Source of the DNA: an uncultured Acidobacteriota bacterium
GTDB taxonomy: Bacteria > Acidobacteriota > JAAYUB01
Assembly (NCBI GenBank): GCA_937925645.1
Contig: CALAMB010000128.1
Coordinates: forward strand, 1 to 20,353
Direction: 5' to 3'
DNA: 20,353 bases
A program made the position numbers and the translations under genes. This document shows positions 1-9,359 of the stretch, one piece after another. Below the pieces are notes generated by a model. It did no database searches. It was given only the letters and a program-made list of their open reading frames with translations, and was not told where the DNA came from. Positions within the stretch are counted from its first letter, which is position 1. Every line of letters begins with the position of its first letter.

Positions 1-1223
1 GCCTCGTCGAAGAGCACCACCGAGCCCGACAGGTCCGCGCCGCGGACGTCGGCCAGGTTCATCATCTCGATGACCCCGTCGTCCAGCAGCTTCTGGTAGC
101 CCGGTTCCTTCTCCAGCCCGTTCTCGCCCACCAGCTTTTGGAGCTTTTCCACGAACGGCCGCATGCGGGGCAGAAGCTTGCGCTTGACGGTGCCCGGCAG
201 GAACCCGATGTCCTCGCCCAGCCGCGATTTGGTGATGATGGGCTTGATGAGCTTGATGGACTCGTATTTCTTGCGGAGGAACACCAGCTCCAGCGCCGCG
301 GCCATGGCGATGTGGGTCTTGCCCGTGCCGGCCTTGCCCACGACCACCTGAATCTGGACCTCGTCGTTCATGGCCTGGGTCATGCAGACGGCCTGTTCGA
401 AGTTGTGCGAATAGTTTTTCCGGTCCAGCACCTTGGGGCCCACGCCCAGCACCCGGACGCGATCGTACTGGGTGAAGAGCAGCGTGTCGCCGCTGCGGTA
501 GCCGAGCCCGAGATAGTTACCGGCCTCGTCCTGCAGGATCACGCCCTCGTTGAAGCGCAGCCGGAGCCGGTTGAAGTTGGCCAACTGCCACTCGTTCGGC
601 TTCTTGGCGGTGAACATCTCGTCGATCTCGGCCGGCGTGAGCACCACGGTGCGCAGGGGATCGCTGATGCCGGTGAGGCTCTCCTCGGAGACATGGTCGT
701 GGAGGTAATCCTCCGCCTGCAGCCCGAGAATGTGGCACTTGATCCGGAGATTGCGGTCCTTCGTCACGAGGGTGACGGGCCGTCCCACCTGCTGCTTGAG
801 GTGGATGAGCGAGGCGAGCAGGTAGTTGTCGTAGTACGATAGGTCCAGGTCGCGCGGGAACGAGCCCTCGGCGTACTCCGCCAGGAAGAAGAGGAGGCCG
901 TCGTAGCCGTTGCGGATCCGGATCCCCCGATCCGCCTGGTAAGGATCCCCGCCCGACAGGATCTGTTCCAGTTTCTGCGACACGTCCCGGGCGTTGAACC
1001 CGATGATCGGATCGCCCTTCTTCTTGTCCACCTCGTCCAGCCCGTGCAGCGGGATGACCACCAGGTGTTCCTGAAACCGGAACAGCGAGGTGGGATCGTG
1101 CAGCAGGACGTTGGTGTCCAGCACGTAGATCTTGCGGGCGGATTCCTGGGCCGCAATGGCGGATACGACTGAAGCGGTTGTTTCGAAAGCGTTTAGGGCG
1201 ACGCCCTTTTTCTTGACGTTCAT
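1..1223 (-). CDS. PIN domain + PhoH-like ATPase (PhoH2/YlaK type), C-terminus beyond window
   Basis: Partial gene open at the left edge; 407 codons are present. The N-terminal PIN nuclease-like domain starts around residue 31 with the strand-plus-Asp motif VLDTNVLLHDP (first acidic residue D36) and runs to about residue 165. A PhoH ATPase domain follows, with Walker A GKAGTGKT at residues 296-303, the PhoH motif ending EDIGFLPGT near 337-345, and Walker B VVLFDEA at the very edge. Members of this family are proposed RNA helicases/RNases, acting in the cytoplasm. The start at 1223 is the only ATG before the PIN domain. It has no Shine-Dalgarno sequence and about 30 residues precede the PIN core, so a later non-ATG start is possible. 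The gene diverges from the hydrolase at 1394. The family call is firm; the substrate is unknown. Confidence 0.93.
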   Translation of the reverse strand, partial: MNVKKKGVALNAFETTASVVSAIAAQESARKIYVLDTNVLLHDPTSLFRFQEHLVVIPLHGLDEVDKKKGDPIIGFNARDVSQKLEQILSGGDPYQADRGIRIRNGYDGLLFFLAEYAEGSFPRDLDLSYYDNYLLASLIHLKQQVGRPVTLVTKDRNLRIKCHILGLQAEDYLHDHVSEESLTGISDPLRTVVLTPAEIDEMFTAKKPNEWQLANFNRLRLRFNEGVILQDEAGNYLGLGYRSGDTLLFTQYDRVRVLGVGPKVLDRKNYSHNFEQAVCMTQAMNDEVQIQVVVGKAGTGKTHIAMAAALELVFLRKKYESIKLIKPIITKSRLGEDIGFLPGTVKRKLLPRMRPFVEKLQKLVGENGLEKEPGYQKLLDDGVIEMMNLADVRGADLSGSVVLFDE

Positions 1224-1230
1224 CGAAATC

Positions 1231-1260
1231 ACAATACCATTGATACGGCTCGGGAGACAA
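1231..1260 (-). promoter_or_regulatory. Candidate promoter of the PIN-PhoH gene
   Basis: On the minus strand, TTGTCT (1255-1260) is separated by 18 bp from TATTGT (1231-1236). The expected transcription start falls within a base or two of the ATG at 1223, and no Shine-Dalgarno sequence precedes that ATG, so the mRNA may be leaderless. Prediction by eye only. Confidence 0.4.
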
Positions 1261-1393
1261 GCCAAATAGGCGGCTGCGGCTGATTTTTCAACCGGCGGCT
1301 CCCTTTCGGCGCGACCTTCAACCCAGTGGATGAATTCGCCTTCTTGTGATATAGTTATTCCAAAATTTTTAACACCATTATCAGGCAGGGGAT

Positions 1394-2368
1394 ATGCGCA
1401 GATTCTACCGGAAGTTCAAGAACCGATATTACACGGCGTTTCTCATCGTCCGTCTGCTGGTGCCGGTGTTCCTGACCGTCCTGCTGCTGCTCTTCCTGAT
1501 CGGCGCCGGCGTGCTCTTCGACATCGTCCATCCCACCCACAGCCTAGAGGTGATCACCCCGTCCGAATATCACATGTACGCGGTGGATTTCACCTGGGAC
1601 GGCGCCGGGGGCGATGTCCTGCAGGGCTGGTACATCCGCGGCAGCAACCAGTCGCCGCTCATCATCCTGAGCCACGGCTACGACACGAACCGGACGGAGG
1701 TCCTGAGCCTGGCGTCCCGGCTGCGGGATTACGGCTACAACATTTTCGTCTACAACCTGCGCGGGCACGGCTTGTCCGGCCAGACGGTGTCTTCCCTCGG
1801 AATCAAGGAAGCCGAGGATCTGCAGAAGGCCGTCGAAAAACTCGTCCAGCGCCCCGAGGTGGATTTCAACCGCATCGGCATCTACGGATCGTCACTGGGC
1901 GCCTTCGTCGCGCTCAAGGCCAGTGCGGGCAATCCCAACATGCGCGTGCTCGTCCTCGACTCGGTCTTCCCCAACATCGAGACGTTCATCTCGATGAAGG
2001 TGGAGGACATCGTCGGTTTCCGCACCTCGCTGCTGTCCTTCTTCGTCCGGATGCTGTACCGGCTGTACTTCCGGGCGCCCACCGAGCTTGTCTCCGCCGA
2101 GGCCACGCCCGAGGTGTACACCGGCAAGAGTATCCTGTTCATCACCGGCAAGGACAAGGCCAGCGCCAGCCTGGCCAAGGAGACCCGCCGGCTGTACACC
2201 AACTTCAAATGCCGAAAGGAGATCCTGAATCTGGCCAACTCGAGGGAGTCGCTGCTGTTCGGCGAGGAGAAGCACCGCTACGACCAGTTCGTGCTGGATT
2301 TCTTCCGGCAGGAGCTGCCCCTGATAGAAGAATCGGTGAAAATCGACTTGGGAAAAACCCCCCATTGA
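1394..2368 (+). CDS. Membrane-anchored alpha/beta hydrolase
   Basis: 324 aa. A basic N-terminus is followed by one transmembrane segment at about residues 17-44, so the catalytic domain probably faces the periplasm or outer side of the membrane. The fold is recognisable: SHGYDTNR at 93-100 supplies the oxyanion-hole region, the nucleophile elbow is G-S-S-L-G at 165-169 (S167), a likely acid is D254 after strand ILFITGKD, and the likely catalytic His is H294. The architecture resembles the BEM46/YqkD-like hydrolases, whose substrates are mostly unknown, so no substrate is claimed. AGG at 1383-1385 lies 8 bp before the ATG. The gene is 50 bp upstream of smc on the same strand; the two may be partly co-transcribed although smc seems to have its own promoter. 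Confidence 0.88.
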   Translation: MRRFYRKFKNRYYTAFLIVRLLVPVFLTVLLLLFLIGAGVLFDIVHPTHSLEVITPSEYHMYAVDFTWDGAGGDVLQGWYIRGSNQSPLIILSHGYDTNRTEVLSLASRLRDYGYNIFVYNLRGHGLSGQTVSSLGIKEAEDLQKAVEKLVQRPEVDFNRIGIYGSSLGAFVALKASAGNPNMRVLVLDSVFPNIETFISMKVEDIVGFRTSLLSFFVRMLYRLYFRAPTELVSAEATPEVYTGKSILFITGKDKASASLAKETRRLYTNFKCRKEILNLANSRESLLFGEEKHRYDQFVLDFFRQELPLIEESVKIDLGKTPH

Positions 2369-2376
2369 TTTAAAAT
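2348..2376 (+). promoter_or_regulatory. Candidate smc promoter inside the hydrolase 3' end
   Basis: TTGGGA (2348-2353), a 17-bp spacer and TAAAAT (2371-2376) match the sigma70 consensus at 4/6 and 5/6. The element overlaps the last codons of the hydrolase and would give a 5' leader of about 35 nt for smc. By eye only. Confidence 0.4.
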
Positions 2377-2418
2377 ACCACTTTTTGCGGCCACGTTCTC
2401 CGAAACGGATCTCCACGC

Positions 2419-5400
2419 ATGCATCGAATAGAATGCCTGAAAGTGTCCGGCTTTAAATCATTCCGCACGGCGGTCTCCACCGACTTTCCCGGCGCGGTCA
2501 ATGCCATCGTCGGCCCCAACGGCTGCGGCAAGAGCAACATTTGCGACGCCTTCCTCTGGGTGCTCGGCGAGCAGAGCGCCCGCGTGCTCCGCGGCAACCG
2601 GATGGAGGACGTCATCTTCAACGGCACCCAGCGCTACGGCCCCGTCGGGATGGCCGACGTCACGCTCCGCCTGAAGTACATCCCCTCGCCGGACGATGAC
2701 GAGCAGGCCCTCATGAAGGAGGATATCGAAATCACCCGGCGCCTGTACCGGGACGGCGCCAGCGAGTACTACCTCAACGGCAAGCGCTGCCGCCTCCTCG
2801 ACATCCAGGAGGCCTTCGAGGGCACCGGCCTCGGGTTCACCTCGTACGCCATCATCGAACAAGGGCGCATCCAGAACCTGCTGGCCTCCAAGCCGCTGGA
2901 GAAGCGCGCCCTGATCGAGGAGGTGGCGCGGATCGTCTCGTTCAAGCACCGCAAGAAGTCGGCCCTGGTCAAACTGGAACTGGCCCAGAACAACCTGTTG
3001 CGCATTCGGGACATCATCGCCGAGATCGAACGCAACCTGAAATCGCTGAAGCTCCAGGTCCAGCGGGCGAAGCGCTATCGCCACCTCCGCGACAAGATGC
3101 GGACCTACCTCCGCGTCCGCTACTTCCTGCTGGGCCGTGACCTGCTGGCTCGGCTCGACCAGAACCTCCGGGAGCTCGGCGAGCTGGACGCCGCCGCCCG
3201 CGCCGTGGAGGCCGACCTGCAGGAGTGGATCCAGCGGCTGGCCCGCGAGCGCTCCGATCTCGAGGGGAGCGAGAAACGGCTGCAGGAGCACCGCGACCGG
3301 CTCGCCGGGCTGGAGCTGCATCTGCAGCGGATCGCCTCGTCGTCCGACTTCCTGCGCAAGGAACGGCAGGATTTGACCGCCCGCCTGGACGGGATCCGCC
3401 AGGAACGCCAGCAACTGGAAGAGCGCCAGCGGGAATGGCAGGCCCGCCAGGCGGAGCTGGACCGGCAGGCGGAAACGCTGGACGCGCGGCTCCAGGAAGC
3501 CAAGGGCCGCAACGACGCGGTGGAGCAGGAATACACCGAGGGGAGCGATCTCCTGGCCCGCCAGGAGAAGGCGATGGAGGATCTCCGCGGCCTCGTGTTC
3601 GAGGAGGCGGGGCAGGTGTCGCGCTGGCGGAATCAGGAGATCCAGCTCCTGGAGCAGGACAAGTACACCCAGCGCCAGCTCGCCCACAAGGAGGAGGAGC
3701 TGGCGGTGCACGGCGCCGAAGCCGAGCGGCTGAGCCGGTCGGCGGACGACAAGGCGGCGGTGCTCGACGAGCTGCGCGGCGCCATCGCCGCGCTCGAGGA
3801 CGAGCGGGAGCGCCTGTATGCCGACATCGAGGCCGGACAGGAGCAGCAGGCCGCCCTCCAGACCCGCGTGGCCGAGCTGGAAAAGGAAGTCAGCGCCCAG
3901 ACCCACCGCCTGCGCTCCATCGAGGAGCTGGAGCAGCGTAACGAGTTCTATTCGGACGCCCTCAAGCAGGTTCTGCCCGCCTGTTCCGGACACGCCGCCT
4001 TCCGCGGCACCCTGGCCGACTTCCTGGAGGCGGGACCGGAGTTCCACCCGGTGGTGGAGAGCTTCCTGCGCGCCGAGCTCGAGACCGTGATCGTCGACGC
4101 CCCCGAGTTGCTGGAGCAGGGCATCGAGCTGCTGAGCCGGAAGCGCTCCGGGCTGTGCCACTTCCTGCTGGCGGGTTTCCCGCCGGCGGCCGAGCCGCCC
4201 GATGCCGGCGACCTCCACGGACAGCCCGGAGTGCTGGGCCGTCTGCTGGACGGGTTCCAGCTCGACAGCGCCGGACGCGACTACCTGCTCCGGATCGCGC
4301 CGGGCATCGGCAACGTCTGGCTGGTGGCCGACTGGCGCACCGCCGTGGAAATCGCCCGGGCCCATCCCGGCGCCGTCTGCCTGGCGCTGGACGGTGTCGC
4401 CGTGAGCGCCGCCGGCCGCGTCTCGGTGCTGGGCGCGGAAGTGGGCAAGGGCATCCTCGGCTACCGCCACGAGCGGAAGACCATCACCCAGACGCTGCAG
4501 GCCGCGGAAGCCGACCTGCAGGCGCGGCAGGCCGAGTTGCAGGCGACGACCCAGCGGCTGGACGGGCTGGAGAACCGCCTCGAAGATCTGGACACCGAAC
4601 TGCAGGAGCGGCGAATTGTCCGGGTCCGCGAAGAGGAGGAGCTGCGCAGCCAGCGGGAAGAGCTCCAGCGCCACGAACAGCTTCGGCGGGCGGCCGGGCT
4701 GGAACGCGACAACCTGAACCAGGAGCGCGCGGGCATCCAGGCCGAGCTCGGCGGCATCCAGCAGCGCATCACCGAGCTGGAGCAGAACCGCCAGGCGCGG
4801 CAGCAGGAATTCGAGGAGTGCCGGCAGGAGATCGCTCGGCTCAAGGACGTCACCGCCGAACTCAACCGCCGGTGGTCCGAGGCAAGGGTCGAGTACGCCG
4901 CCGCCCGCGAGCAGCTCAATGCCGCGCGGGCCGAGCTGGAGCGCAACCGCGAGCTCCTGGCCGACAACGAGAACCGGCGGGCCCAGCTCGACGCCGAAAC
5001 CGCGCAGATCGGCGACCGCCAGACCGAGATCGGGAAGGAACTGGAGTCGTGCGAGCAGCGGCACCAGGAGGCCGTCCGGGACCAGGACGCCCTGAAGGCG
5101 GAGATCGAGCGGCAGCGGGCGGCCATCGAGGCGGGCCGCCAGCAGCTCGCCGCCACCGAGGGCGAAGTGGAGCTCCGGCGGCTGTCGTTGGACGAGCAGC
5201 GGGAGAAGCGCAACCAGGGCGTCATCCAGAAGACCCAGCTCGAAGGCGAGATCGCCCACCTCGAGGAGGGGTGCGTGATGGAGTTCCATCAGCCGCTCCG
5301 GACGATCATCGCCGAGGGCGTGACGGACACCGAGGATCTCGACGCCGAATCCGCCCAGCAGAAGTACCTGGACTACCGCGACAAGGCCGAGCGGATGGGC

Positions 5401-6009
5401 AGCGTCAACCTCCTGGCGGTCGAGGAGTACGAGCGCGAGGAGGAGCGGCTGACGTTCCACCGGACGCAGGAAACCGACATCGCCGATTCCATTCTCAACA
5501 CCCAGAAGGGCATCGAGGAGATCGACCGCCGGTCGGGGCGGCTGTTCAAGGAAACATTCGAGGCGGTGAACACCAACTTCCAGGAGATGTTCACCCGGCT
5601 CTTCGGCGGCGGCCACTGCGAGCTGCGCCTGGTGGACGAGGAGAACCTGCTCGAGAGCGGCGTGGACATCGTCGCCTCGCCCCCCGGCAAGAAGCTGCAG
5701 AACATCCTGCTGCTGTCCGGCGGCGAGAAGGCGCTCACCGCGCTGGCCCTGATGCTGGCGATCTTCAAGTACCGGCCCAGCCCCTTCTGCCTCATGGACG
5801 AGGTGGACGCGCCGCTCGACGAGAGCAACATCGACCGGTTCGTGTCGCTGGTGCAGCAGTTCAGCGCCCAGACCCAGTATGTGCTCATCACCCACAACAA
5901 GCGGACCATGGAGATCGCCGAGACCATCTACGGCATCACGATGGAAGAGGCGGGCGTGTCCAAGGTGATCTCGGTCCAGCTCAAGGACGTCGAGAAAGTG
6001 CTGGCGTGA
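2419..6009 (+). CDS. smc: Chromosome segregation protein SMC
   Basis: 1196 aa, the normal size for bacterial SMC. The N-terminal ATPase half begins IECLKVSGFKSF and has Walker A GPNGCGKSN at residues 32-40. Long Glu/Gln/Arg-rich coiled coil covers about 170-510 and 690-1010. A globular hinge lies at about 514-685. The C-terminal ATPase half has the signature LSGGEK at 1099-1104 and Walker B CLMDEVDAPLD with catalytic D1127/E1128. SMC dimers with ScpA/ScpB load on DNA and help organise and separate sister chromosomes; neither scpA nor scpB is in this window. The start is fixed by the conserved N-terminus, though its Shine-Dalgarno is weak. rsmI begins 14 bp downstream, so the two are probably one transcript. 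Confidence 0.98.
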   Translation: MHRIECLKVSGFKSFRTAVSTDFPGAVNAIVGPNGCGKSNICDAFLWVLGEQSARVLRGNRMEDVIFNGTQRYGPVGMADVTLRLKYIPSPDDDEQALMKEDIEITRRLYRDGASEYYLNGKRCRLLDIQEAFEGTGLGFTSYAIIEQGRIQNLLASKPLEKRALIEEVARIVSFKHRKKSALVKLELAQNNLLRIRDIIAEIERNLKSLKLQVQRAKRYRHLRDKMRTYLRVRYFLLGRDLLARLDQNLRELGELDAAARAVEADLQEWIQRLARERSDLEGSEKRLQEHRDRLAGLELHLQRIASSSDFLRKERQDLTARLDGIRQERQQLEERQREWQARQAELDRQAETLDARLQEAKGRNDAVEQEYTEGSDLLARQEKAMEDLRGLVFEEAGQVSRWRNQEIQLLEQDKYTQRQLAHKEEELAVHGAEAERLSRSADDKAAVLDELRGAIAALEDERERLYADIEAGQEQQAALQTRVAELEKEVSAQTHRLRSIEELEQRNEFYSDALKQVLPACSGHAAFRGTLADFLEAGPEFHPVVESFLRAELETVIVDAPELLEQGIELLSRKRSGLCHFLLAGFPPAAEPPDAGDLHGQPGVLGRLLDGFQLDSAGRDYLLRIAPGIGNVWLVADWRTAVEIARAHPGAVCLALDGVAVSAAGRVSVLGAEVGKGILGYRHERKTITQTLQAAEADLQARQAELQATTQRLDGLENRLEDLDTELQERRIVRVREEEELRSQREELQRHEQLRRAAGLERDNLNQERAGIQAELGGIQQRITELEQNRQARQQEFEECRQEIARLKDVTAELNRRWSEARVEYAAAREQLNAARAELERNRELLADNENRRAQLDAETAQIGDRQTEIGKELESCEQRHQEAVRDQDALKAEIERQRAAIEAGRQQLAATEGEVELRRLSLDEQREKRNQGVIQKTQLEGEIAHLEEGCVMEFHQPLRTIIAEGVTDTEDLDAESAQQKYLDYRDKAERMGSVNLLAVEEYEREEERLTFHRTQETDIADSILNTQKGIEEIDRRSGRLFKETFEAVNTNFQEMFTRLFGGGHCELRLVDEENLLESGVDIVASPPGKKLQNILLLSGGEKALTALALMLAIFKYRPSPFCLMDEVDAPLDESNIDRFVSLVQQFSAQTQYVLITHNKRTMEIAETIYGITMEEAGVSKVISVQLKDVEKVLA

Positions 6010-6023
6010 TCCGCGGGGGAGCC

Positions 6024-6920
6024 ATGGCGGAGGACCATCCCGCGCCGGCCGGCCGGCCGGGCACTCTGTACGTCGTCGCGACGCCCCTGGGCAACCTGGG
6101 TGACATCACCCTGCGCGCCATCGAAGTGCTGCGGACGGTGCCGCTCGTCGCCTGCGAGGACACCCGCCGCACCCGCCCCATGCTCACCCGTTTCGGGATC
6201 CGCAACCGGCTCGTCTCGTACCACGACTTCAACGAGCGGACGCGGACCCACCAGCTCCTTGACCACCTGTGCGCCGGTGCCGACGCCGCCCTGGTCAGCG
6301 ACGCCGGCACGCCCATGCTGTCGGATCCGGGCGGGTGCCTCGTCGCCGCCTGCCGCCGGGCGGGCGTGTCCGTGGTGCCGGTCCCCGGACCCAGCGCTCC
6401 GGCCTGCCTGCTGTCGGTGAGCGACCTGCCCGGCGGGCCGGTCCTCATCGCCGGCTTCCCGCCCCCGCGCCGCGCCGAGCGGCGCCGGTTCCTCGACGGC
6501 CTGGCCGACGCGCCGCACACGACGGTGTTCTTTGAGGCGCCTCACCGGATCGTCGCCCTGCTGGAGGACCTGCTGGCCCGGTGGGGCGACCGGGACTGCC
6601 TGTGTGGGCGGGAGATGACGAAACTTCACGAGGAGTACCGGCGCGACACCCTGGCCGGGCTGCTGGCGGAGCTGCGCCGGCGCGGCGCGCCGAAAGGGGA
6701 GTTCACCCTGGCCGTGGCCGGCGCCGCGCGACACGCCGCGGACGGCGGGGGCGGTGCGGAACCGGTGGATCCGGACGCGCTGCGCCGGGAGTTCCGGCGC
6801 CTGAGTCGCGCGGGGCTGCCGCGGGCCGAGGCGCTGCGCCGCCTGGGGCGCGCCCACGGACTGCCCCGCAACCGCCTCTATAAGCTGCTGCTGTCCGACG
6901 ATCAGTCGGAGATGAGCTGA
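6024..6920 (+). CDS. rsmI: 16S rRNA (cytidine-1402-2'-O)-methyltransferase RsmI
   Basis: 298 aa. Tetrapyrrole-methylase-fold enzyme that uses SAM to 2'-O-methylate C1402 in the decoding centre of 16S rRNA. Recognisable motifs are TPLGNLGD (20-27), ACEDTRRT (43-50), LVSYHDFNE (63-71), [12 protein letters not shown] (92-103) and PGPSA (121-125), followed by FFEAPHRI and a C-terminal helical region. The frame stays open far upstream inside smc, but the ATG at 6024 is chosen because GGGGGA lies just ahead at 6014-6019 and it places the conserved N-terminus correctly. The start is 14 bp after the smc stop. The 3' end overlaps the convergent pdxJ by 19 bp. Confidence 0.96.
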   Translation: MAEDHPAPAGRPGTLYVVATPLGNLGDITLRAIEVLRTVPLVACEDTRRTRPMLTRFGIRNRLVSYHDFNERTRTHQLLDHLCAGADAALVSDAGTPMLSDPGGCLVAACRRAGVSVVPVPGPSAPACLLSVSDLPGGPVLIAGFPPPRRAERRRFLDGLADAPHTTVFFEAPHRIVALLEDLLARWGDRDCLCGREMTKLHEEYRRDTLAGLLAELRRRGAPKGEFTLAVAGAARHAADGGGGAEPVDPDALRREFRRLSRAGLPRAEALRRLGRAHGLPRNRLYKLLLSDDQSEMS

Positions 6921-7639
6921 ATCATCTCGCGCACCGCGCGCTCCAGCCCCACCAGCACCGCCCGGGCCATGATGTTGTGGCCGATGTTCAGTTCCTCGAT
7001 CTCCCCGATCATGGCGATGGGCGTGACGTTGCGGTAGGTGAGGCCGTGGCCCGCCAGCACGCGCAGGCCCAGCGACACGGCCAGGCGGGCGGTCTGGCGG
7101 ATCCGCTCGTATTCCTCCCAGGCGGCGGCCGGCGCGTGCTCCAGGTCCGCCGGCGTCAGCTCCGCGTACCGCCCCGTGTTCAGCTCGATCAGGCGGCCGC
7201 CGAGCTCCGCCGCCCGGCGGATCTGGCCTTCGTCCGGGTCGATGAAGATGCTCACCTGGATCCCGGCGCCGCCCAGGGCCTGGATGGCGCTCCGGACGGC
7301 CGCCTCGTGCTCGATGACGTTCAACCCGCCGGTGGTGGTGACCTCCTCGGGCCGCTCCGGCACCAGCGTGCACATGTCCGGGCGGATCCGGGTGAGGACG
7401 CCGATCATCTCGGCGGTGGCGGCCATCTCCACGTTCAAGCGGGTCTTGACGGTTCGACGCAGCAACTCGACGTCCCGCTCATGGATGTGGCGGCGGTCGT
7501 GGCGCAGGTGCACCGTGATGCCGTGCGCGCCGGCCAGCTCGGCCAGGACGGCGGCGTGCACCGGATCGGGCTCCGGCGCCTGGCGGGCCTGGCGCAACGT
7601 GGCGACGTGGTCGATATTGACACCCAGCTTGGCTCCCAT
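6902..7639 (-). CDS. pdxJ: Pyridoxine 5'-phosphate synthase PdxJ
   Basis: 245 aa. Condenses 1-deoxy-D-xylulose 5-phosphate with 3-amino-1-hydroxyacetone 1-phosphate to make pyridoxine 5'-phosphate, the last ring-forming step of the DXP-dependent vitamin B6 route. Signatures are [13 protein letters not shown] near the N-terminus, [19 protein letters not shown] (catalytic-type Glu), TTTGGLNV and [11 protein letters not shown] (active-site His). The familiar version of the second motif reads HLREDRRHI; here the Glu is His. The start at 7639 is supported by AGGAGG five bases upstream; a nine-codon upstream extension to 7666 is unlikely. It is the third gene of a minus-strand operon, 11 bp after the methyltransferase, and its stop overlaps rsmI tail to tail. 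Confidence 0.97.
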   Translation of the reverse strand: MGAKLGVNIDHVATLRQARQAPEPDPVHAAVLAELAGAHGITVHLRHDRRHIHERDVELLRRTVKTRLNVEMAATAEMIGVLTRIRPDMCTLVPERPEEVTTTGGLNVIEHEAAVRSAIQALGGAGIQVSIFIDPDEGQIRRAAELGGRLIELNTGRYAELTPADLEHAPAAAWEEYERIRQTARLAVSLGLRVLAGHGLTYRNVTPIAMIGEIEELNIGHNIMARAVLVGLERAVREMIQLISD

Positions 7640-7650
7640 GTCAGCCTCCT

Positions 7651-8388
7651 TCAGATCCCGGGACATTCAGGTGCAGCGGATATTATACGGCGAAACTCCT
7701 CGCTGTGGAGGCCCGGCTTTTCATAAATGACCAGGGGGGGCGCCACGGCCGCGTCCGCCGGCGCCCGGTGCCAGCTGTGGAGGAACATCCGGGGCTGGCG
7801 GCTGTCGGGAAAGGATAGGACCTGCCGGGACCGGCCCGGATGGAAGCCGGCGCGGGCCGCCTCAGTTGCCACGTCGGCGCGGCGCTCCCACAGGTGGATG
7901 AGGTCGAAGCGTCCGCCGGGCATCAGGAAGCGGCGGGCGGCGGTGAAAAGGGCGTCCAGGTCGAGGTTCAGCTCGTGCCGGGCCGCGGCCTTTTCCGGGT
8001 CCGGGTTGAGGCGGCCGGACCCCACCCGGCGGTAGGGCGGGTTGGCGAAGACCACGTCCGCCGGCGCGTCCACGGCCGCCGGCGCCACCTCGCGGACGTC
8101 GGCCGTCACGATCCGGATGGCGGATTCGGCGCCGTGACGGCGGACGTTTTCCCGGGCCAGCTCGGCGAGCGCCGGCTGGAACTCCACCGCGACGATCCGG
8201 TGAAACCGTTTCTTGACGAACAGGATCAGCGGGATGATGCCGCAGCCCGAACCGATCTCGATGAGACGGTCCTCGGGCCGGCAGCGGATGAAGTGGGCCA
8301 GGAGCGGCGCGTCGACGGCGAAGCGGTAGCCGCGCTCCGGCTGGAGGATCTGGAGTCGGCCGTCGAGGAAGGCGGTAGGGCGGGGCAT
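7651..8388 (-). CDS. TrmN6-like methyltransferase (tRNA1(Val) A37 N6-methyltransferase family)
   Basis: 245 aa class I SAM-dependent methyltransferase. The N-terminus ([20 protein letters not shown]) is typical of the YfiC/TrmN6 group, SAM-binding motif I is [10 protein letters not shown] at 42-51, and the catalytic adenine-N6 motif NPPY is at 116-119. E. coli TrmN6 methylates A37 of tRNA1(Val), whereas relatives in other phyla often have untested substrates, so the exact target is an inference. It lies 6 bp behind the M23 peptidase gene and 11 bp ahead of pdxJ, all minus strand, consistent with one operon. No strong independent promoter was seen in the short gaps. Confidence 0.9.
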   Translation of the reverse strand: MPRPTAFLDGRLQILQPERGYRFAVDAPLLAHFIRCRPEDRLIEIGSGCGIIPLILFVKKRFHRIVAVEFQPALAELARENVRRHGAESAIRIVTADVREVAPAAVDAPADVVFANPPYRRVGSGRLNPDPEKAAARHELNLDLDALFTAARRFLMPGGRFDLIHLWERRADVATEAARAGFHPGRSRQVLSFPDSRQPRMFLHSWHRAPADAAVAPPLVIYEKPGLHSEEFRRIISAAPECPGI

Positions 8389-8394
8389 CCCTCG

Positions 8395-9297
8395 TCAGGA
8401 TGAAGCGGGCTGGCCCAGGAAGCGCAGCGGGTTGACCGGCCGGCTTTCCACGCGCACCTCGAAGTGGAGGTGGGGGCCGGTGGCCTTGCCGGTGGAGCCC
8501 ACGTAGCCGATGATGTCGTTCTTCCGGATCCGCTGCCCCACCCGGACGTTCATGGCGGACAAGTGGGCGTAACGGGTGGAGATGCCGTATTTGTGGGCGA
8601 TGATCACGACGTAGCCGTAGCCGCGCTGGGCGCCGGAGAAAAGCACCGCGCCGTCGGCGGGGGCGATCACCTTCGTGCCGTAGGGCGCCGAGATGTCCAG
8701 CCCGTCGTGCATCTCACGCCGTCCCGAAATGGGGTCCGGGCGATAGCCGAATTCCGAGCTGATGTACCCGACGACGGGCCACATCGTGGGCAGCGACGAC
8801 AGGTACAGGTTCTGCTCCAGGGCGATGTCCTTGAGCTGGATCACTTCCTGCTGGACGCCGCCGCTCTTCTGGATCAGGTCGTTGAGGTGGCCCAGGTTCT
8901 CGGCCTCGAGATCCCGGGCGGCCTGCGAGCCGGTGGCGAATCCGCCGATGCCGCCGGTGGCGGACCGGACCATGTCCGGAGCGATGCCGGTGAGGCGGCC
9001 GATATTGCGGGTGATCATCTCGATCTGGGAGAGCTTTTCATCGAGCTGGCGGGTTTTGTCGCGGTATTGAAGATTCTGTTCCTTGAGGGCGTTGTGACGG
9101 GCGAGGACGCTTTCGAAATCCACCAGCTTGGCCACGAGGTGGAAATAGGTGAACACGCCGTAGCTGGTGAGGAGGGAGAGGATGATGGCGCAGAAGAGGA
9201 TGCCGTAAATCCGCCGCATGGAGATACGGAATTGTCTGACGCGACCGGGGCTGTTCGGGGCAACGATCACGGTGAATGATCTGTCCCTGGGTCCCAT
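8395..9297 (-). CDS. Membrane-anchored M23 (LytM-type) peptidoglycan endopeptidase
   Basis: 300 aa. A basic cytoplasmic N-terminus, one transmembrane helix at about 30-52 and a coiled-coil stretch at about 57-100 and 125-165 precede a C-terminal LytM domain from about 175. Zinc ligands look intact: H197 and D201 in HDGLD, and H278 in HLHFE; H245 and H276 are the other active-site histidines. This predicts a working metallo-endopeptidase cleaving peptide cross-links of the cell wall in the periplasm, or, as in EnvC/NlpD-like proteins, an activator; the intact ligands favour catalysis. The start is fixed by AGGAGG four bases upstream. It is the first gene of the operon with the TrmN6-like gene and pdxJ, and has a clear promoter at 9376-9404. 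Confidence 0.94.
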   Translation of the reverse strand: MGPRDRSFTVIVAPNSPGRVRQFRISMRRIYGILFCAIILSLLTSYGVFTYFHLVAKLVDFESVLARHNALKEQNLQYRDKTRQLDEKLSQIEMITRNIGRLTGIAPDMVRSATGGIGGFATGSQAARDLEAENLGHLNDLIQKSGGVQQEVIQLKDIALEQNLYLSSLPTMWPVVGYISSEFGYRPDPISGRREMHDGLDISAPYGTKVIAPADGAVLFSGAQRGYGYVVIIAHKYGISTRYAHLSAMNVRVGQRIRKNDIIGYVGSTGKATGPHLHFEVRVESRPVNPLRFLGQPASS

Positions 9298-9359
9298 CGC
9301 ACCTCCTGGCGGTTTTGAGTACAGAATGGCGTAACGTGTTGAAAAAGTGTGACTAAATA

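Noticed and set aside
1330..1393. Promoter for the alpha/beta hydrolase (TTGTGA, TATAGT-like bases)
   Set aside because: No -35/-10 pair at acceptable spacing with reasonable matches could be assembled.
2458..5895. 1145-codon open frame antisense to smc
   Set aside because: GC-rich third positions of smc keep this frame open; the translation is Leu/Gln/Val-rich with no domain logic, while the sense frame is an intact SMC.
4155..6023. Upstream extension of the rsmI frame inside smc (921 codons in total)
   Set aside because: The extension is Arg/Gly/Pro-rich shadow translation of smc; the ATG at 6024 has a Shine-Dalgarno sequence and begins the conserved RsmI N-terminus.
5928..7373. 481-codon minus-strand frame across rsmI and pdxJ
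   Set aside because: Shadow of rsmI and out-of-frame pdxJ; no recognisable domain.
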